A stretch of 64,000 nt of DNA. It comes from UBA6107 sp964459385 (GTDB lineage: Bacteria > Chloroflexota > Anaerolineae > Anaerolineales > Anaerolineaceae). Positions 24,863-34,319 of the stretch are shown one piece after another; the first letter of the stretch is position 1, and each line of letters begins with the position of its first letter. The stretch is taken from contig CAYWLG010000009.1 of the NCBI GenBank assembly GCA_964459385.1, positions 62,001 through 126,000 on the forward strand, read 5' to 3'. Both the position numbers and the translations under genes were made by a program. The notes under the pieces are model-generated. The model saw only the letters and a program-made list of their open reading frames with translations. It was not told the origin of the DNA and did no database searches.

Positions 24863-25786
24863 ATGGAAAAACGAATCGTTTTTATGGGTTCCCCTGATTT
24901 TGCCGTGCCGGTTCTTGCCGGCCTGGCTGAAAATTACCATGTGGTGGGTGTGGTCACGCAGCCCGACCGGCCCTCCGGCCGCGGCCGTGTGATGACGCCG
25001 CCGCCCGTCAAGGTTTTGGCACAGCAGTTAGACCTGCCGCTGATGCAGCCATTAAAACTGCGCCAGCCCGAAGCCTTTGAACAGTTGCTTGGCTGGAAAC
25101 CCGACGCCATTATCGTGGCCGCTTTCGGGCAGATCTTGCGCCAAAACGTGCTCGATCTGCCGCCGCTGGGCTGCATCAATGTGCACGCCTCCTATTTGCC
25201 GCGCTGGCGCGGGGCAGCGCCCATCCAGGCGGCCCTCTTGAGCGGGGACGAGTACACCGGGGTTTCGATCATGCGCATGGATGCCGGCATTGACACCGGC
25301 CCTGTTTTCTACCAGGAAAAAGTCACTATTTTACCGGAAGATACCGAAGAGACTTTAAGCCAGCGCCTTTCACAGACCGGGCGGGAGGCTCTGCTGAAGG
25401 TGCTGCCAGATATTTTGGCCGGGCAAATGACCGCCCATCTGCAAGAGGAGAACGGGGTCACCTACGCCTCAATGATCAAAAAAGAAGATGGCCTGCTCGA
25501 TTGGCAGCAGCCTGCCCTCGCGCTTGAACGCAAGGTGCGCGCTTACCATGATTGGCCAGGCGCCTTCATGACCTGGAAAGGCCAGCCCCTCAAGGTACGT
25601 AAAGCACAGGTGGAGCCCGCCTCACAGACCACACCGGGCAGGCATCTGTTGGTCAAAGGCCAACCGGCCGTACAGACCTCTGAGGGCGTACTTGTGTTGC
25701 TCGAGGTCCAGCCCGCCGGCAAAAAATGGATGAGCGGAAAAGACTTCTTGAACGGAAATCCCGACTGGCAGAATTCAGGAGAATAA
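24863..25786 (+). CDS. fmt: Methionyl-tRNA formyltransferase
   Basis: 307 residues, normal length. It formylates Met-tRNA-fMet with 10-formyl-THF for translation initiation. The Rossmann-like start FMGSPDFAVPVL, the formyl-THF site NVHASYLPRWRGAAPIQ with catalytic Asn/His, and DAGIDTGPVF with catalytic Asp are all present; the C-terminal OB-type tRNA-binding domain covers about residues 205-305. The usual partner def (peptide deformylase) is not beside it. The ketopantoate reductase gene starts one base after its stop, so both are in one operon. A -10 box close to the start codon suggests a leaderless mRNA. Confidence 0.95.
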   Translation: MEKRIVFMGSPDFAVPVLAGLAENYHVVGVVTQPDRPSGRGRVMTPPPVKVLAQQLDLPLMQPLKLRQPEAFEQLLGWKPDAIIVAAFGQILRQNVLDLPPLGCINVHASYLPRWRGAAPIQAALLSGDEYTGVSIMRMDAGIDTGPVFYQEKVTILPEDTEETLSQRLSQTGREALLKVLPDILAGQMTAHLQEENGVTYASMIKKEDGLLDWQQPALALERKVRAYHDWPGAFMTWKGQPLKVRKAQVEPASQTTPGRHLLVKGQPAVQTSEGVLVLLEVQPAGKKWMSGKDFLNGNPDWQNSGE

Positions 25787-25787
25787 A

Positions 25788-26834
25788 ATGGAGACTCCCT
25801 TGCAGGTGTTATGTATTGGCATGGGGGCCATCGGCACATATATCGGTGGCAGCCTGGCGGCCAGCGGTGTCAAAGTGACCTTTACTGAGCGGTCAGAAAC
25901 GATTGCGCTTTTACAAAACAAAGGCCTGAAAATTCAAACGCCGGCAGGCAAACTCAGTGTTGCAGATATCACCATGTATCCCTCACTGCGTGAGGCAATC
26001 GCCGCAGGCGAGTATGATGTGGCTTTGCTGGCCGTGAAATCTTTCGATACCCAGTCCGTATTGGACGAAATCAGCCCCTTCGCAGATCGCTTCCCGACCG
26101 TTTTGTGTTTGCAGAACGGCGTAGAGAACGAACCGCTCATCGCCAGCTTGTTGGGAGACGAGAAAGTGATCGGTGCCTCCATCGGCACGGCAGTGGGCAA
26201 AAACGGCCCCGGCGATGTGTGGGTGGAGAAGATGCGCGGCATCGGCATCGAAAACGGCCACCCGCTTTCTGCGCGACTGATCGCAGCTTTCGATGCAGCC
26301 GGCCTGAACGCTAAAGGCTATCCGCGCCGTGCTGACCTCAAGTGGTCCAAAATGCTTTCCAACCTTCTGGGCAACGCTACCTCAGCTATCCTCAACTGGA
26401 CGCCGGCTCAGGTCTTTGCCGACAAGCGCATTTATGCCATCGAGGTGGCCCAGGTGCGCGAAACCCTGGCCGTGATGAAGGCGCAGGGCATTCGCCTGGT
26501 CAACCTGCCGGGTACCCCCATCGCTTTGCTGATCGAGGTGATCGACAAGATGCCCACTTTCATCAGCCAGCCCATCAGTTACAGGGGCATGGGCAAGGGC
26601 CGCGGCCAAAAAATGCCCTCTTTTCACATTGACCTCTATCTGGGCCAGAAGCGCTCAGAGGTAACCTACCTCAATGGGGCGGTGGTGCGCTTTGCAGAGA
26701 AATTCGGCATTCCTGCCCCCGTGAATCGCGTTTTGACCAGCACCCTTGAAAAACTGGCCTGCGGCGAATGGCAGAAAGAAGAATTCGCCAACCAGCCTGA
26801 AAAATTAATCCAACTGATCGAGGCACAAGCATGA
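25788..26834 (+). CDS. panE: Ketopantoate reductase family protein
   Basis: 348 residues. The N-terminal Rossmann fold starts GMGAIGTYIGGSLA (NADPH-binding GxGAxG), with the catalytic Lys expected in YPRRADLKWSKMLSNLLGNA, about residues 180-200, the ApbA C-terminal helical domain following. PanE reduces 2-dehydropantoate to pantoate for coenzyme A synthesis, but the family includes many paralogues of other substrates and this protein is somewhat longer than E. coli PanE (303). AGGAG precedes ATG 25788. It overlaps the GH13 gene by 4 bp (ATGA). Family is certain; the pantoate role is likely but unproven. Confidence 0.8.
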   Translation: METPLQVLCIGMGAIGTYIGGSLAASGVKVTFTERSETIALLQNKGLKIQTPAGKLSVADITMYPSLREAIAAGEYDVALLAVKSFDTQSVLDEISPFADRFPTVLCLQNGVENEPLIASLLGDEKVIGASIGTAVGKNGPGDVWVEKMRGIGIENGHPLSARLIAAFDAAGLNAKGYPRRADLKWSKMLSNLLGNATSAILNWTPAQVFADKRIYAIEVAQVRETLAVMKAQGIRLVNLPGTPIALLIEVIDKMPTFISQPISYRGMGKGRGQKMPSFHIDLYLGQKRSEVTYLNGAVVRFAEKFGIPAPVNRVLTSTLEKLACGEWQKEEFANQPEKLIQLIEAQA

Positions 26835-28228
26835 GCGTCCCTGCCTGGGTAAAAGACAGCGTGTTTTATCAGATCTTCCCTGACCGGTTTTGCAACGGGG
26901 ATGTCAAGAACGATCCGCCTAATCTCTTGCCCTGGAACGCCAAACCCACCATCACCGGTTTTCAGGGCGGCGATCTGCGTGGGGTGATCGACCGCATGTA
27001 TTATTTGCTCGATCTGGGCGTGAATGCCATCTATTTCAACCCCCTCTTTCTTTCGCCTTCCACGCACCGATATAACACCGTAGATTACTTCCAGATAGAT
27101 CCCAAACTGGGCACGATGCAGGATTTTCACACCTTGCTGGATGTGGCGCATCGCAATCAGATTCGTGTCATCCTGGATGGCGTCTTCAATCACTGCGGGC
27201 GCGGTTTTTTTGCCTTCAGCGATATTCTCGAAAATCAGGCCAGCTCGCCTTATGTAGATTGGTTCCATATCAAGCACTTCCCGGTGGATGCATTTTCGCC
27301 CGGCGATGCCACCACCTATACCGGCTGGTGGAAGTATAAAAGCCTGCCCAAGTTCAACACCACCAACCCGCGCGTGCGCGAGTATATTTTCCGCGTGGCC
27401 CGTTACTGGCTGGAGCAGGGCATTGATGGCTGGCGCCTCGATGTTCCCAATGAAATCGATGATGACGGCTTCTGGAAGGAATTCCGTGAGGTGGTCAAAA
27501 ACACCTATTCCGATGCCTACCTGCTGGGGGAAGTTTGGGATGGTGACCCCCGTTGGATTGGGGACACCCACTTTGACGGGCTGATGAATTACCCCATCCG
27601 CACCATGCTCATTGACCTGTTCTCCGGCAAAACGAGCAGCAGCAATTTTGTGAACGAAGTGCGGGGCCAATTTGAGAAATACCCTCCCGAGAACTCTTAC
27701 GCCATGTTCAATACCCTGGGCACGCATGACACGGAACGGATCTTGACCGTGCTCAATCATGATGTCAGCAAAGCCAAGCTGGCCTATCTGTTTCTGTTTG
27801 CCTATCCGGGGGCGCCTTCTATCTATTATGGCGATGAAGTGGGCGTGGATGGCGGGCGCGATCCCGATTGCCGCCACACTTTCCCCTGGGATGAATCCAC
27901 CTGGAATGTCGAACTGCGTCAGTGGATCAAGAATCTGATCAGAGTGCGCGAGAGCAAGACTGCCCTGCGCCGCGGGGATCTGCGCATTGTTTCGGTCTCG
28001 AACAACAATTTATTTGCTTTCAGCCGCACGGATGGGCAAGATTTCGCCTGTTTGGTGATCAATCCTTCCGGGCAGACACTTTCGGCTTCCGTTGACCTTT
28101 CGTCCGTTTTACCCACGGGGGTGACGCACCTGAAGGGCCTGCTCAAAGGGGATACTTACGCCATTGAAAATGGAGAGGTGAACGTAACCCTCAACCGGGA
28201 GTCGGGGTTGCTGCTGGGCCAAATTTAG
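26831..28228 (+). CDS. Cytoplasmic alpha-amylase family GH13 (neopullulanase/cyclomaltodextrinase-like)
   Basis: 465 residues, no signal peptide. It starts directly with the barrel (WVKDSVFYQIFPDRF), which lacks the N-terminal starch-binding module of dimeric neopullulanases. Conserved sites are DGVFNHCGRG, nucleophile Asp204 in DGWRLDVPNE, acid/base Glu234 in LLGEVWDGD, and Asp300 in GTHDTER. YYGDEVGVDGGRDPDCR is the typical end region of cyclomaltodextrinase/neopullulanase (GH13_20) enzymes. Likely role: hydrolysing imported maltodextrins in the cytoplasm, the last step after the extracellular enzymes and importer at the left end of the window. It overlaps panE by 4 bp, so it sits in the fmt-panE transcript. 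Confidence 0.88.
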   Translation: MSVPAWVKDSVFYQIFPDRFCNGDVKNDPPNLLPWNAKPTITGFQGGDLRGVIDRMYYLLDLGVNAIYFNPLFLSPSTHRYNTVDYFQIDPKLGTMQDFHTLLDVAHRNQIRVILDGVFNHCGRGFFAFSDILENQASSPYVDWFHIKHFPVDAFSPGDATTYTGWWKYKSLPKFNTTNPRVREYIFRVARYWLEQGIDGWRLDVPNEIDDDGFWKEFREVVKNTYSDAYLLGEVWDGDPRWIGDTHFDGLMNYPIRTMLIDLFSGKTSSSNFVNEVRGQFEKYPPENSYAMFNTLGTHDTERILTVLNHDVSKAKLAYLFLFAYPGAPSIYYGDEVGVDGGRDPDCRHTFPWDESTWNVELRQWIKNLIRVRESKTALRRGDLRIVSVSNNNLFAFSRTDGQDFACLVINPSGQTLSASVDLSSVLPTGVTHLKGLLKGDTYAIENGEVNVTLNRESGLLLGQI

Positions 28229-28249
28229 TATTTTGGGAGGGAACCATAC

Positions 28250-29299
28250 ATGTCAGAGCAAAGATCAGTAGCGGGCTTCGCCAGATTTCTGGCTTTTGTG
28301 TTTTCTTTACTGCTTACATTGGCTCTGCTCCTCTGCCTGCTTCAAGTGACCCTGTCACAAACGTTATTTTCGGCCCGTTTTGTCAAAACTGTGCTGGTCG
28401 AAGAAAAAGCCTACGAGGCGCTGCCCGGCTTAGTCACGCAGACGATGCTCAATTCGGTCTCTGGTACAGGCGAGGCTGGCTTGGGCATTTTAGCGCAGGT
28501 GCCGGCTGACCAGCTCTCTCAGTGGATGAGCACAGTGCTGCCCGCCGATTATTTGCAGGCGCAGACCGATCTAGTGGTCGAATCACTGGAAGCGTTCATC
28601 AATTTGCGTTCTTACACCTTGAATCTGCAATTCGATCTGACGCCGGTCAAGGCCAATCTGGCCAGTCCGGCCAGTGCAGACGCTCTGGCAAATCTGCTCG
28701 ATTCCATGCCCGCCTGCACAGCCGATCAGTTGAATGAACTGCTGGCGGCGACTTTGCAGCAGGGTAGCTTGAATGGCCTCACCATCCCCATGTGCAAGCC
28801 CGCCGAACCACTCCTTTCTGTAGTGCGTGCGCTTTTGTCTGGCACGGTCAGTTCTTTTGCGGCTGTGCTGCCCGATTCACTTGCCATTGGCGGCGAAGCG
28901 GTTCAGGCTCAGGTGAACAGTTTTGTGATGAGCCGGCAGTACACCACCTATTACCTCTTCAAACGCATTTTGGAATATACCCCCTGGGTCTGCCTGGGGC
29001 TGGCCCTGTTGATCGTGCTTTTTACCCTGCGCTCGAAAAAGCTGCTGCTGGCTTCTTTGGGTACCCCTTTGTGGATTTCGGGCCTGATCGGTCTGCTCGC
29101 AGCAGGGCTGGTTTACCTGGGCCGGGGCTATGTGCTGCTTGTGCCCATGCTGAGCCAAAGTAGCAGTGCCTTTGTGATATTCGCCAGAGGGTTTGCTCTC
29201 CACACCATCAGCCGGGTGAGTTTGATCGGGGCGCTCATCAGCGCGGCTTTCTTTGTGATCGGGCTGACGTTCAACCTGATCGCCAGACGAGCCAAATAG
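28250..29299 (+). CDS. Membrane protein of unknown function
   Basis: 349 residues; I do not recognise the family with certainty. One hydrophobic segment at about 12-40 (FLAFVFSLLLTLALLLC), then roughly 200 polar, helical residues probably outside the cell with two cysteines (CTADQ and MCKP, a possible disulfide), then two or three membrane helices from about 245 to 345. GGGAGG lies just upstream of ATG 28250. It follows the GH13 gene by 22 bp and ends the operon before a clear terminator. No catalytic motif is visible. Confidence 0.7.
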   Translation: MSEQRSVAGFARFLAFVFSLLLTLALLLCLLQVTLSQTLFSARFVKTVLVEEKAYEALPGLVTQTMLNSVSGTGEAGLGILAQVPADQLSQWMSTVLPADYLQAQTDLVVESLEAFINLRSYTLNLQFDLTPVKANLASPASADALANLLDSMPACTADQLNELLAATLQQGSLNGLTIPMCKPAEPLLSVVRALLSGTVSSFAAVLPDSLAIGGEAVQAQVNSFVMSRQYTTYYLFKRILEYTPWVCLGLALLIVLFTLRSKKLLLASLGTPLWISGLIGLLAAGLVYLGRGYVLLVPMLSQSSSAFVIFARGFALHTISRVSLIGALISAAFFVIGLTFNLIARRAK

Positions 29300-29307
29300 G
29301 AAAAAAT

Positions 29308-29333
29308 AGCCCGGTCAGCCGGGCTTTATTTTT
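29308..29333 (+). terminator. Terminator between convergent genes (membrane protein and mutS)
   Basis: AGCCCGG (29308-29314) pairs with CCGGGCT (29319-29325), followed by TTATTTTT. The mutS stop codon (minus strand) lies in the T-rich tail. Confidence 0.75.
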
Positions 29334-31893
29334 CTTTATGGTATTTTTGCTGCCATTCATATAAGATGTTCAGGGCCTGCAAGGGGGGCAGGGTGTTCAG
29401 ATCCAGCTTTTTCAGCTCTTCCAGCAGGGGGTTGGTCTCAGGGAAGAGCGCCATTTGCTGCACGGCTGCCGGGCTTTCTTGCACAGCGTAGCCAGAAGAC
29501 GCCTCCAACTGCTTGAGGATTTCGGTGGCGCGCAGAATGACCGTGCGCGGAATGCCGGCCAGTTGGGCCACGTGAATGCCGTAGGAGCGGTCGGTGCCGC
29601 CGGGTACGATGTGATGCAAAAAGACCACCTGATTATCCACTTCGGTCACGGCCACGTTGTAATTGCGAATGCCGGGCAGCAGGGCGCTCAGTTGGGTCAG
29701 TTCGTGGTAATGCGTGGCGAACAGGGTGCGCGCCTTGAGGCCGGGGTGATTATGGATGTATTCCACGATGGCCCAGGCGATGGAAAGCCCGTCATAAGTG
29801 GAGGTGCCGCGCCCGATCTCATCCAGAATCAGCAGCGAACGCGGGGTGGCATGGTTGAGGATGTTGGCGGTTTCGATCATCTCGACCATGAAGGTGCTTT
29901 GCCCGGCGTGGATCTCATCCTGGGCGCCGATGCGGGTGAAGATGCGATCCACCAGCCCAATGCGTGACTGCCCGGCCGGTACGAAGCTGCCCATTTGTGC
30001 CATCAGCACGATCAGGGCCACCTGACGCAGAAAAGTGGATTTACCGCTCATGTTGGGGCCGGTAATGATACGCACGATCTCGCCTGTCTCAAAGATCGTG
30101 TCGTTTGGCACGAAGCGTTCACCGTGCAGGCTGGTCTCAACCACCGGGTGCCGTCCGTCGTGGATCTCGAGGATGGGCTCCTCGCTCAGTTCCGGGCGGG
30201 TGTAGCCAGAAAGGGCGGCCACTTCGGCAAAAGAGAGGTAAACGTCCAATTCACCCAGCGCCCTTGAGGTTTCCAGCAGTTCTTTACTGGAGCGGGTGAT
30301 CTCGCGGCACAATTCTTTGAAGAGTTTTGCCTCGATCTCGTGAATGCGCTCTTCGGCGTTCAGCACCAGTGATTCGTACTCTTTCATCTCTGGCGTGATG
30401 TAACGCTCGGCGTTCACCAGGGTTTGTTTGCGGATGTATTCTTGCGGCGCCTGATCTGTGTTGCTGTTGGTGATCTCGATGTAATAGCCAAATACCTTGT
30501 TGTAGCCTACTTTAAGGTTCTTTATACCGGTGCGTTCGCGCTCTACACTTTCCAGGTTCGAGATCCACTCACGGGCATGGCGTGACATTTCGATGATGTT
30601 GTCCAGTTCCTTCGCATAGCCAGCACGGATCACGCCGGTATTCTGCAGGGTGGCAGGGGGTTCTTCGGCAATGGCGCGCGTCACCAGTTCCAACACGTTC
30701 GGGCAGGGGTCGATGCGCTTGTACAGAGCTACCAGTACATCAACATCCTTTTGGATGCCTTCCTTGATCTTGGGCAGGCGCTGCAGATTCTCGCGCAGGG
30801 CCACCAGGTCACGCGGGTTGGCGATGCCGGAGGAAACACGATTGGTGATGCGTTCCAGATCACCCAGCGCGTGCATGGCACTGCGCAGTTCGGCGCGAGT
30901 CAGCCCTTCTTGCAGGTAATAGGCCACAATGTCTTGGCGCGCATTGATGGCCTGAATATCCAGCAGGGGCTTGCTGACCCACTGGCGGATAAGGCGGTGC
31001 CCCATAGGGGTGACAGTGCGGTCGAGGATCGAGAGCAGAGAGCCCTGCGTTTCGCCGCGGCGGATGGTTTCGGTCAGTTCGAGGTTACGCCTGGTGGAAG
31101 CATCCAGCGTCATGAACTCGCTGGTCGAGTAGGTGGAAAGGTGTTCCAGCAGGGGCAGGGCGGCAGGCTGGGTTTCTTGCAGGTATTGCAAGATCACCCC
31201 GGCGGCCTGGGTGGCCAGCGACATGTCTTGCAGCCCAAATCCATCCAGGGTTTGTACGCCAAATTGGCGCAGCAGCAACTCGCGGCAGCGACCCGGCTCG
31301 AAACGCCAGTCGGGCAGGCGAGTGATATGCCCATTGTATGCTGCGCTGATATCCATTGATTCGGGGCAGAGCACTTCGGCTGGGTTGAGACGCATCAGCT
31401 CGGTGCGCAGGTCTATCAGGGTCTCGCCGCCATCGAATTCGGTGGCATAGAACTCCCCGGTGGTAATGTCGGCGTAGGCAACCGAGACACGTTTGTCGCG
31501 GTAACTGACGGCAGCCAAAAAATTATTGCGGTCGCTTTTTAATAAGGTGGATTCCACCACCGTGCCGGGGGTGACCACGCGTACCACCTCGCGCGGAAAG
31601 AGCCCTTTGGCGGGTTGCTCGCCGACCTGTTCACAAATGGCCACGTGAAATCCCCGCTCGATCAGGCGCGAGAGATAGTTTTCGACAGCATGGTAAGGAA
31701 TGCCGGCCATAGGCACACGCATGCCTTTGGCCACGTTGCGCGAGGTCAGCACAATATCCAGTTCGCGCGAAGCGGTCTCGGCGTCCTGGTCGAAGGTCTC
31801 ATAGAAATCGCCGAGCCGAAAGAAGAGGATCGTATCGGGATATTTTTTCTTGATATCGAGGTATTGCTGTCGAATGGGGGTTACGTCATCCAT
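29326..31893 (-). CDS. mutS: DNA mismatch repair protein MutS
   Basis: 855 residues, full-length MutS. The N-terminal mismatch-recognition domain includes FFRLGDFYETF, the Phe-x-Glu motif that contacts the mispair (FYE, about residues 31-33). Connector, lever (core) and clamp domains follow; the ATPase has Walker A GPNMSGKST near residue 611, Walker B LLILDEIGRGTSTYDG and the FATHYHEL switch histidine. A C-terminal helix-turn-helix dimerisation region follows. MutS binds mispaired bases and calls MutL, which is not in the window. A -10-like TATAAT lies about 40 bp upstream of the start on the minus strand, but no clear Shine-Dalgarno is seen. Confidence 0.97.
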   Translation of the reverse strand: MDDVTPIRQQYLDIKKKYPDTILFFRLGDFYETFDQDAETASRELDIVLTSRNVAKGMRVPMAGIPYHAVENYLSRLIERGFHVAICEQVGEQPAKGLFPREVVRVVTPGTVVESTLLKSDRNNFLAAVSYRDKRVSVAYADITTGEFYATEFDGGETLIDLRTELMRLNPAEVLCPESMDISAAYNGHITRLPDWRFEPGRCRELLLRQFGVQTLDGFGLQDMSLATQAAGVILQYLQETQPAALPLLEHLSTYSTSEFMTLDASTRRNLELTETIRRGETQGSLLSILDRTVTPMGHRLIRQWVSKPLLDIQAINARQDIVAYYLQEGLTRAELRSAMHALGDLERITNRVSSGIANPRDLVALRENLQRLPKIKEGIQKDVDVLVALYKRIDPCPNVLELVTRAIAEEPPATLQNTGVIRAGYAKELDNIIEMSRHAREWISNLESVERERTGIKNLKVGYNKVFGYYIEITNSNTDQAPQEYIRKQTLVNAERYITPEMKEYESLVLNAEERIHEIEAKLFKELCREITRSSKELLETSRALGELDVYLSFAEVAALSGYTRPELSEEPILEIHDGRHPVVETSLHGERFVPNDTIFETGEIVRIITGPNMSGKSTFLRQVALIVLMAQMGSFVPAGQSRIGLVDRIFTRIGAQDEIHAGQSTFMVEMIETANILNHATPRSLLILDEIGRGTSTYDGLSIAWAIVEYIHNHPGLKARTLFATHYHELTQLSALLPGIRNYNVAVTEVDNQVVFLHHIVPGGTDRSYGIHVAQLAGIPRTVILRATEILKQLEASSGYAVQESPAAVQQMALFPETNPLLEELKKLDLNTLPPLQALNILYEWQQKYHKEK

Positions 31894-31974
31894 AATTCGC
31901 GTCTATTTCACCCAGAGTTTAATGTTTGCTAATTATATCCTATCCACCAGATCACATCTCCATCGCTTGAGAGA

Positions 31975-32004
31975 TTGCGATTTCTGCCCTTATCGCTATA
32001 TAAT
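31975..32004 (+). promoter_or_regulatory. Promoter positioned for a leaderless transcript (DUF998 gene)
   Basis: TTGCGA (31975-31980), an 18-bp spacer, then a perfect TATAAT (31999-32004), followed by 7 nt and ATG 32012. No Shine-Dalgarno precedes the ATG. This is the best example of the recurring arrangement in the window. Confidence 0.55.
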
Positions 32005-32011
32005 TTGAGCT

Positions 32012-32653
32012 ATGAATCCAAAAATCAAAAAAATATTCGGAGTTTGCGGCGCGCTTGGTCCGCTGCTGTTTGTGACCGTCTTCACCCTTGAAGGCAGCCT
32101 GCGCACCGGCTATGAGCCGCGCAGCATGTATATCAGTGCACTCTCATTGGGGCCGCGTGGCTGGATGCAGATCACCAACTTCACCCTGCTGGGGATATTG
32201 CTATTTGCTTTTACCCGCGGTTTGGCGGCTGAATTTAAGGGCGTTAAATCGGCTCGCGGCGGCATTGTGCTGCTGACCATTGTGGCGGCGCTTTACTTCA
32301 TCTCAGGCCCCTTTGTGATGGATCCAACCGGCACACCCACCGCGCAAAGCACTTTTCACGGTCTGGTGCATGGACTCGCCGGCGGCATCGTTTTTCTGCT
32401 GATGGCCATCATTCCTTTTACCTTCTTGCGCACCTTTAAGGCAATGCCTGCCTGGCGCTCTTTCCATCCCTGGACGCTGGGATTTGGCATCTTTCTGACC
32501 GTGGCCTGCCTGTTCTTTACCGCCACGTCAAAATCCGCGGCGCTGCAGGGTCTCTTTGAGGGTTGGTTCGGCCTGATCCAACGCACAGCGCTCATTCCCT
32601 TTATGGTCTGGACTTTCTTGTTCGCCTGGAAGTTTGTGCGCCAGAGCGAATAG
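32012..32653 (+). CDS. DUF998-family membrane protein
   Basis: 213 residues with six predicted membrane helices. YEPRSMYISALSLGPRGW is the characteristic DUF998 element between helices 1 and 2 (R-x-x-Y-x-S-x-L), and PFVMDPTGTPTAQSTFHG-type sequence between helices 3 and 4 fits the family. Function is unknown; DUF998 proteins are small polytopic membrane proteins in bacteria and archaea. It stands alone between mutS (divergent) and a terminator. Confidence 0.8.
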   Translation: MNPKIKKIFGVCGALGPLLFVTVFTLEGSLRTGYEPRSMYISALSLGPRGWMQITNFTLLGILLFAFTRGLAAEFKGVKSARGGIVLLTIVAALYFISGPFVMDPTGTPTAQSTFHGLVHGLAGGIVFLLMAIIPFTFLRTFKAMPAWRSFHPWTLGFGIFLTVACLFFTATSKSAALQGLFEGWFGLIQRTALIPFMVWTFLFAWKFVRQSE

Positions 32654-32674
32654 TTGATCGTTTTCTGATAGTGA

Positions 32675-32713
32675 AAAACCTCCTTCTCAGTATCTTAGCG
32701 TAAGGAGGTTTTA
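32675..32713 (+). terminator. Intrinsic terminator after the DUF998 gene
   Basis: AAAACCTCCTT (32675-32685) pairs with AAGGAGGTTTT (32702-32712), an 11-bp stem with a 16-nt loop and a T run at its end. Confidence 0.75.
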
Positions 32714-32836
32714 TTCTCATTTAGAAATGGTTTTTGAAAATTTGTAAAAAAAAACGAATTCATCGTCCCCACTGGGATAAAAAACTCGAAAAGACTGTAT
32801 AATTCAGGTCAATCTTAAACCCGTATAAGAAAGGCC

Positions 32837-33772
32837 ATGGCGATGGAAGAAAACAAAATTTTTGCTGGTGTCGAATTGGGTATTGGTACTTGGGCCTGGG
32901 GAGATCGTCTGGTCTGGAATTACGGCCACGGTTATTCTGAGGACGACATTACAGAGACCTTTCAGATCGCCATCAATAACGGCATTCGTTTTTTCGACAC
33001 AGCAGAAATCTACGGCCAGGGCCGCTCGGAACAATTTTTAGGCGGGTTGCTTAAGAGTTGCCAGGAGCAGGTGATTCTGGCAACCAAGTTCATGCCTTAC
33101 CCGTGGCGCTTGAATGCCAACGCCTTGCATAAAGCGCTAAAAGCCAGCCTGGCGCGTCTGGATCTGCCCAAAGTGCAGTTGTATCAAATGCACATGCCCA
33201 TCGGGCTGGTGCCCATCAAGACCTGGATCAACCAGATGGCAGAAGCTCAGAAAGAAGGGTTGATCGAGGCCGTGGGGGTTTCCAATTATGATCTGAATCA
33301 AACTAAAGAAGCCGCGCAGGTGTTGGAGGCTCACGGCCTTCATTTGGCATCAAACCAGGTGGAATACCATCTGCTGGAGCGCCGCATCGAAAAGAACGGT
33401 CTCTTGCAGTATTGCCAGGAGAACGGCATCAAGATCATTGCCTACAGCCCGCTTGCAATGGGCATCCTCACAGGAAAGTACACCCCTGAGAACCCTCCCC
33501 GCGGGGTGCGTGGGGCACAGTACAATCGTGAATTTCTAACCCGCATTCAACCCCTCATCCGTGCCTTGAAGAAGATCGGCTTGACCCACGATGGCAAGAC
33601 CGCCGCCCAGGTGGCCATCAATTGGACGATTTGCAAGGGCACGCTGCCCATCCCCGGTGCTAAAAATGCCTCACAAGTGGAACAGAATGTAGGAGCCTCG
33701 GGTTGGCGCTTGAGCGCAGATGAGGTGGCGCTTCTCGATGAGCTAAGTGACTCTGTAACCAAAAAGGAATAA
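32837..33772 (+). CDS. Aldo/keto reductase
   Basis: 311 residues, (beta/alpha)8 fold of the AKR superfamily. The tetrad is present: Asp in FFDTAEIYGQG (with the catalytic Tyr), Lys in ILATKFMPYPW and His in YQMHMP. The NADPH-binding part near the C-terminus reads PIPGAKNASQVEQN. The sequence is closest in type to bacterial and plant pyridoxal reductase/general-stress AKRs; substrate is not readable. Two starts are possible, ATG 32837 and 32843; AAGAAAGG sits better for the second. A TATAAT box lies upstream near 32800. The next gene begins 2 bp after its stop, so they are probably translated together. Confidence 0.88.
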   Translation: MAMEENKIFAGVELGIGTWAWGDRLVWNYGHGYSEDDITETFQIAINNGIRFFDTAEIYGQGRSEQFLGGLLKSCQEQVILATKFMPYPWRLNANALHKALKASLARLDLPKVQLYQMHMPIGLVPIKTWINQMAEAQKEGLIEAVGVSNYDLNQTKEAAQVLEAHGLHLASNQVEYHLLERRIEKNGLLQYCQENGIKIIAYSPLAMGILTGKYTPENPPRGVRGAQYNREFLTRIQPLIRALKKIGLTHDGKTAAQVAINWTICKGTLPIPGAKNASQVEQNVGASGWRLSADEVALLDELSDSVTKKE

Positions 33773-33774
33773 GC

Positions 33775-34317
33775 ATGCCCGAAGAGATCAAATATTTACC
33801 GTTTAATGCCGTCAATGAATTTATGCGCGATGATTATCGCCTTCAGATACTGACCGAGGTGTTTTCAGGGTCAGATACGTTGCCCCCTGAAAAGAAAAGT
33901 GCCATTGGCAAACTGGTTAGCCGTTTTGTGAGCATCCCCGGTTTTCGCAATGGCAATCTGGCCCCTGTCGCCCGCAAAGCCAAGGCCAGCGTGCAGTTTT
34001 TTGAACAATCGGCCGAGTTCTGTGCATTGGTACTGGCAAGCTGGCAGAGCCTGCATCCTGAACTGGCCACCGAAATGCACATCATCCTCACAGAGAAGGG
34101 CTGGGAAGAGTTGCAGCCGCTGGAGATGGATCGCGGCAAGCTGCCAGGCTTCTTGATCCACTGGCCCAAAGGGGATACCTTTGAGGTCTTGATTCAGGCG
34201 CTGCACGAAAAGAATGCAGGGCTGCAAGAGTCGGACGATAATATCAGTTTGATGTCGGTTTGGCTGGGAAATCGCCTGCCATATGACCTCTTCGTTGAAG
34301 AAGAAAAGGCAGACTGA
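33775..34317 (+). CDS. Conserved-looking protein of unknown function
   Basis: 180 residues, soluble, no signal peptide, no membrane helix and no motif I recognise. The middle carries a basic stretch (NLAPVARKAKASVQFF); the C-terminal half is Glu/Leu rich with WLGNRLPYDLF near the end. Codon use matches the neighbours, so it looks like a genuine gene. It follows the aldo/keto reductase by 2 bp and converges on scpA with only 2 bp between the stops. Confidence 0.6.
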   Translation: MPEEIKYLPFNAVNEFMRDDYRLQILTEVFSGSDTLPPEKKSAIGKLVSRFVSIPGFRNGNLAPVARKAKASVQFFEQSAEFCALVLASWQSLHPELATEMHIILTEKGWEELQPLEMDRGKLPGFLIHWPKGDTFEVLIQALHEKNAGLQESDDNISLMSVWLGNRLPYDLFVEEEKAD

Positions 34318-34319
34318 AA

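Noticed and set aside
26666..27877. 403-codon open frame on the minus strand opposite the panE end and the GH13 gene
   Set aside because: The plus strand carries complete catalytic motifs of GH13 in the same place. The minus frame has His/Ile/Gly-rich composition, no motif and no ribosome-binding site; it is a shadow of codon bias.
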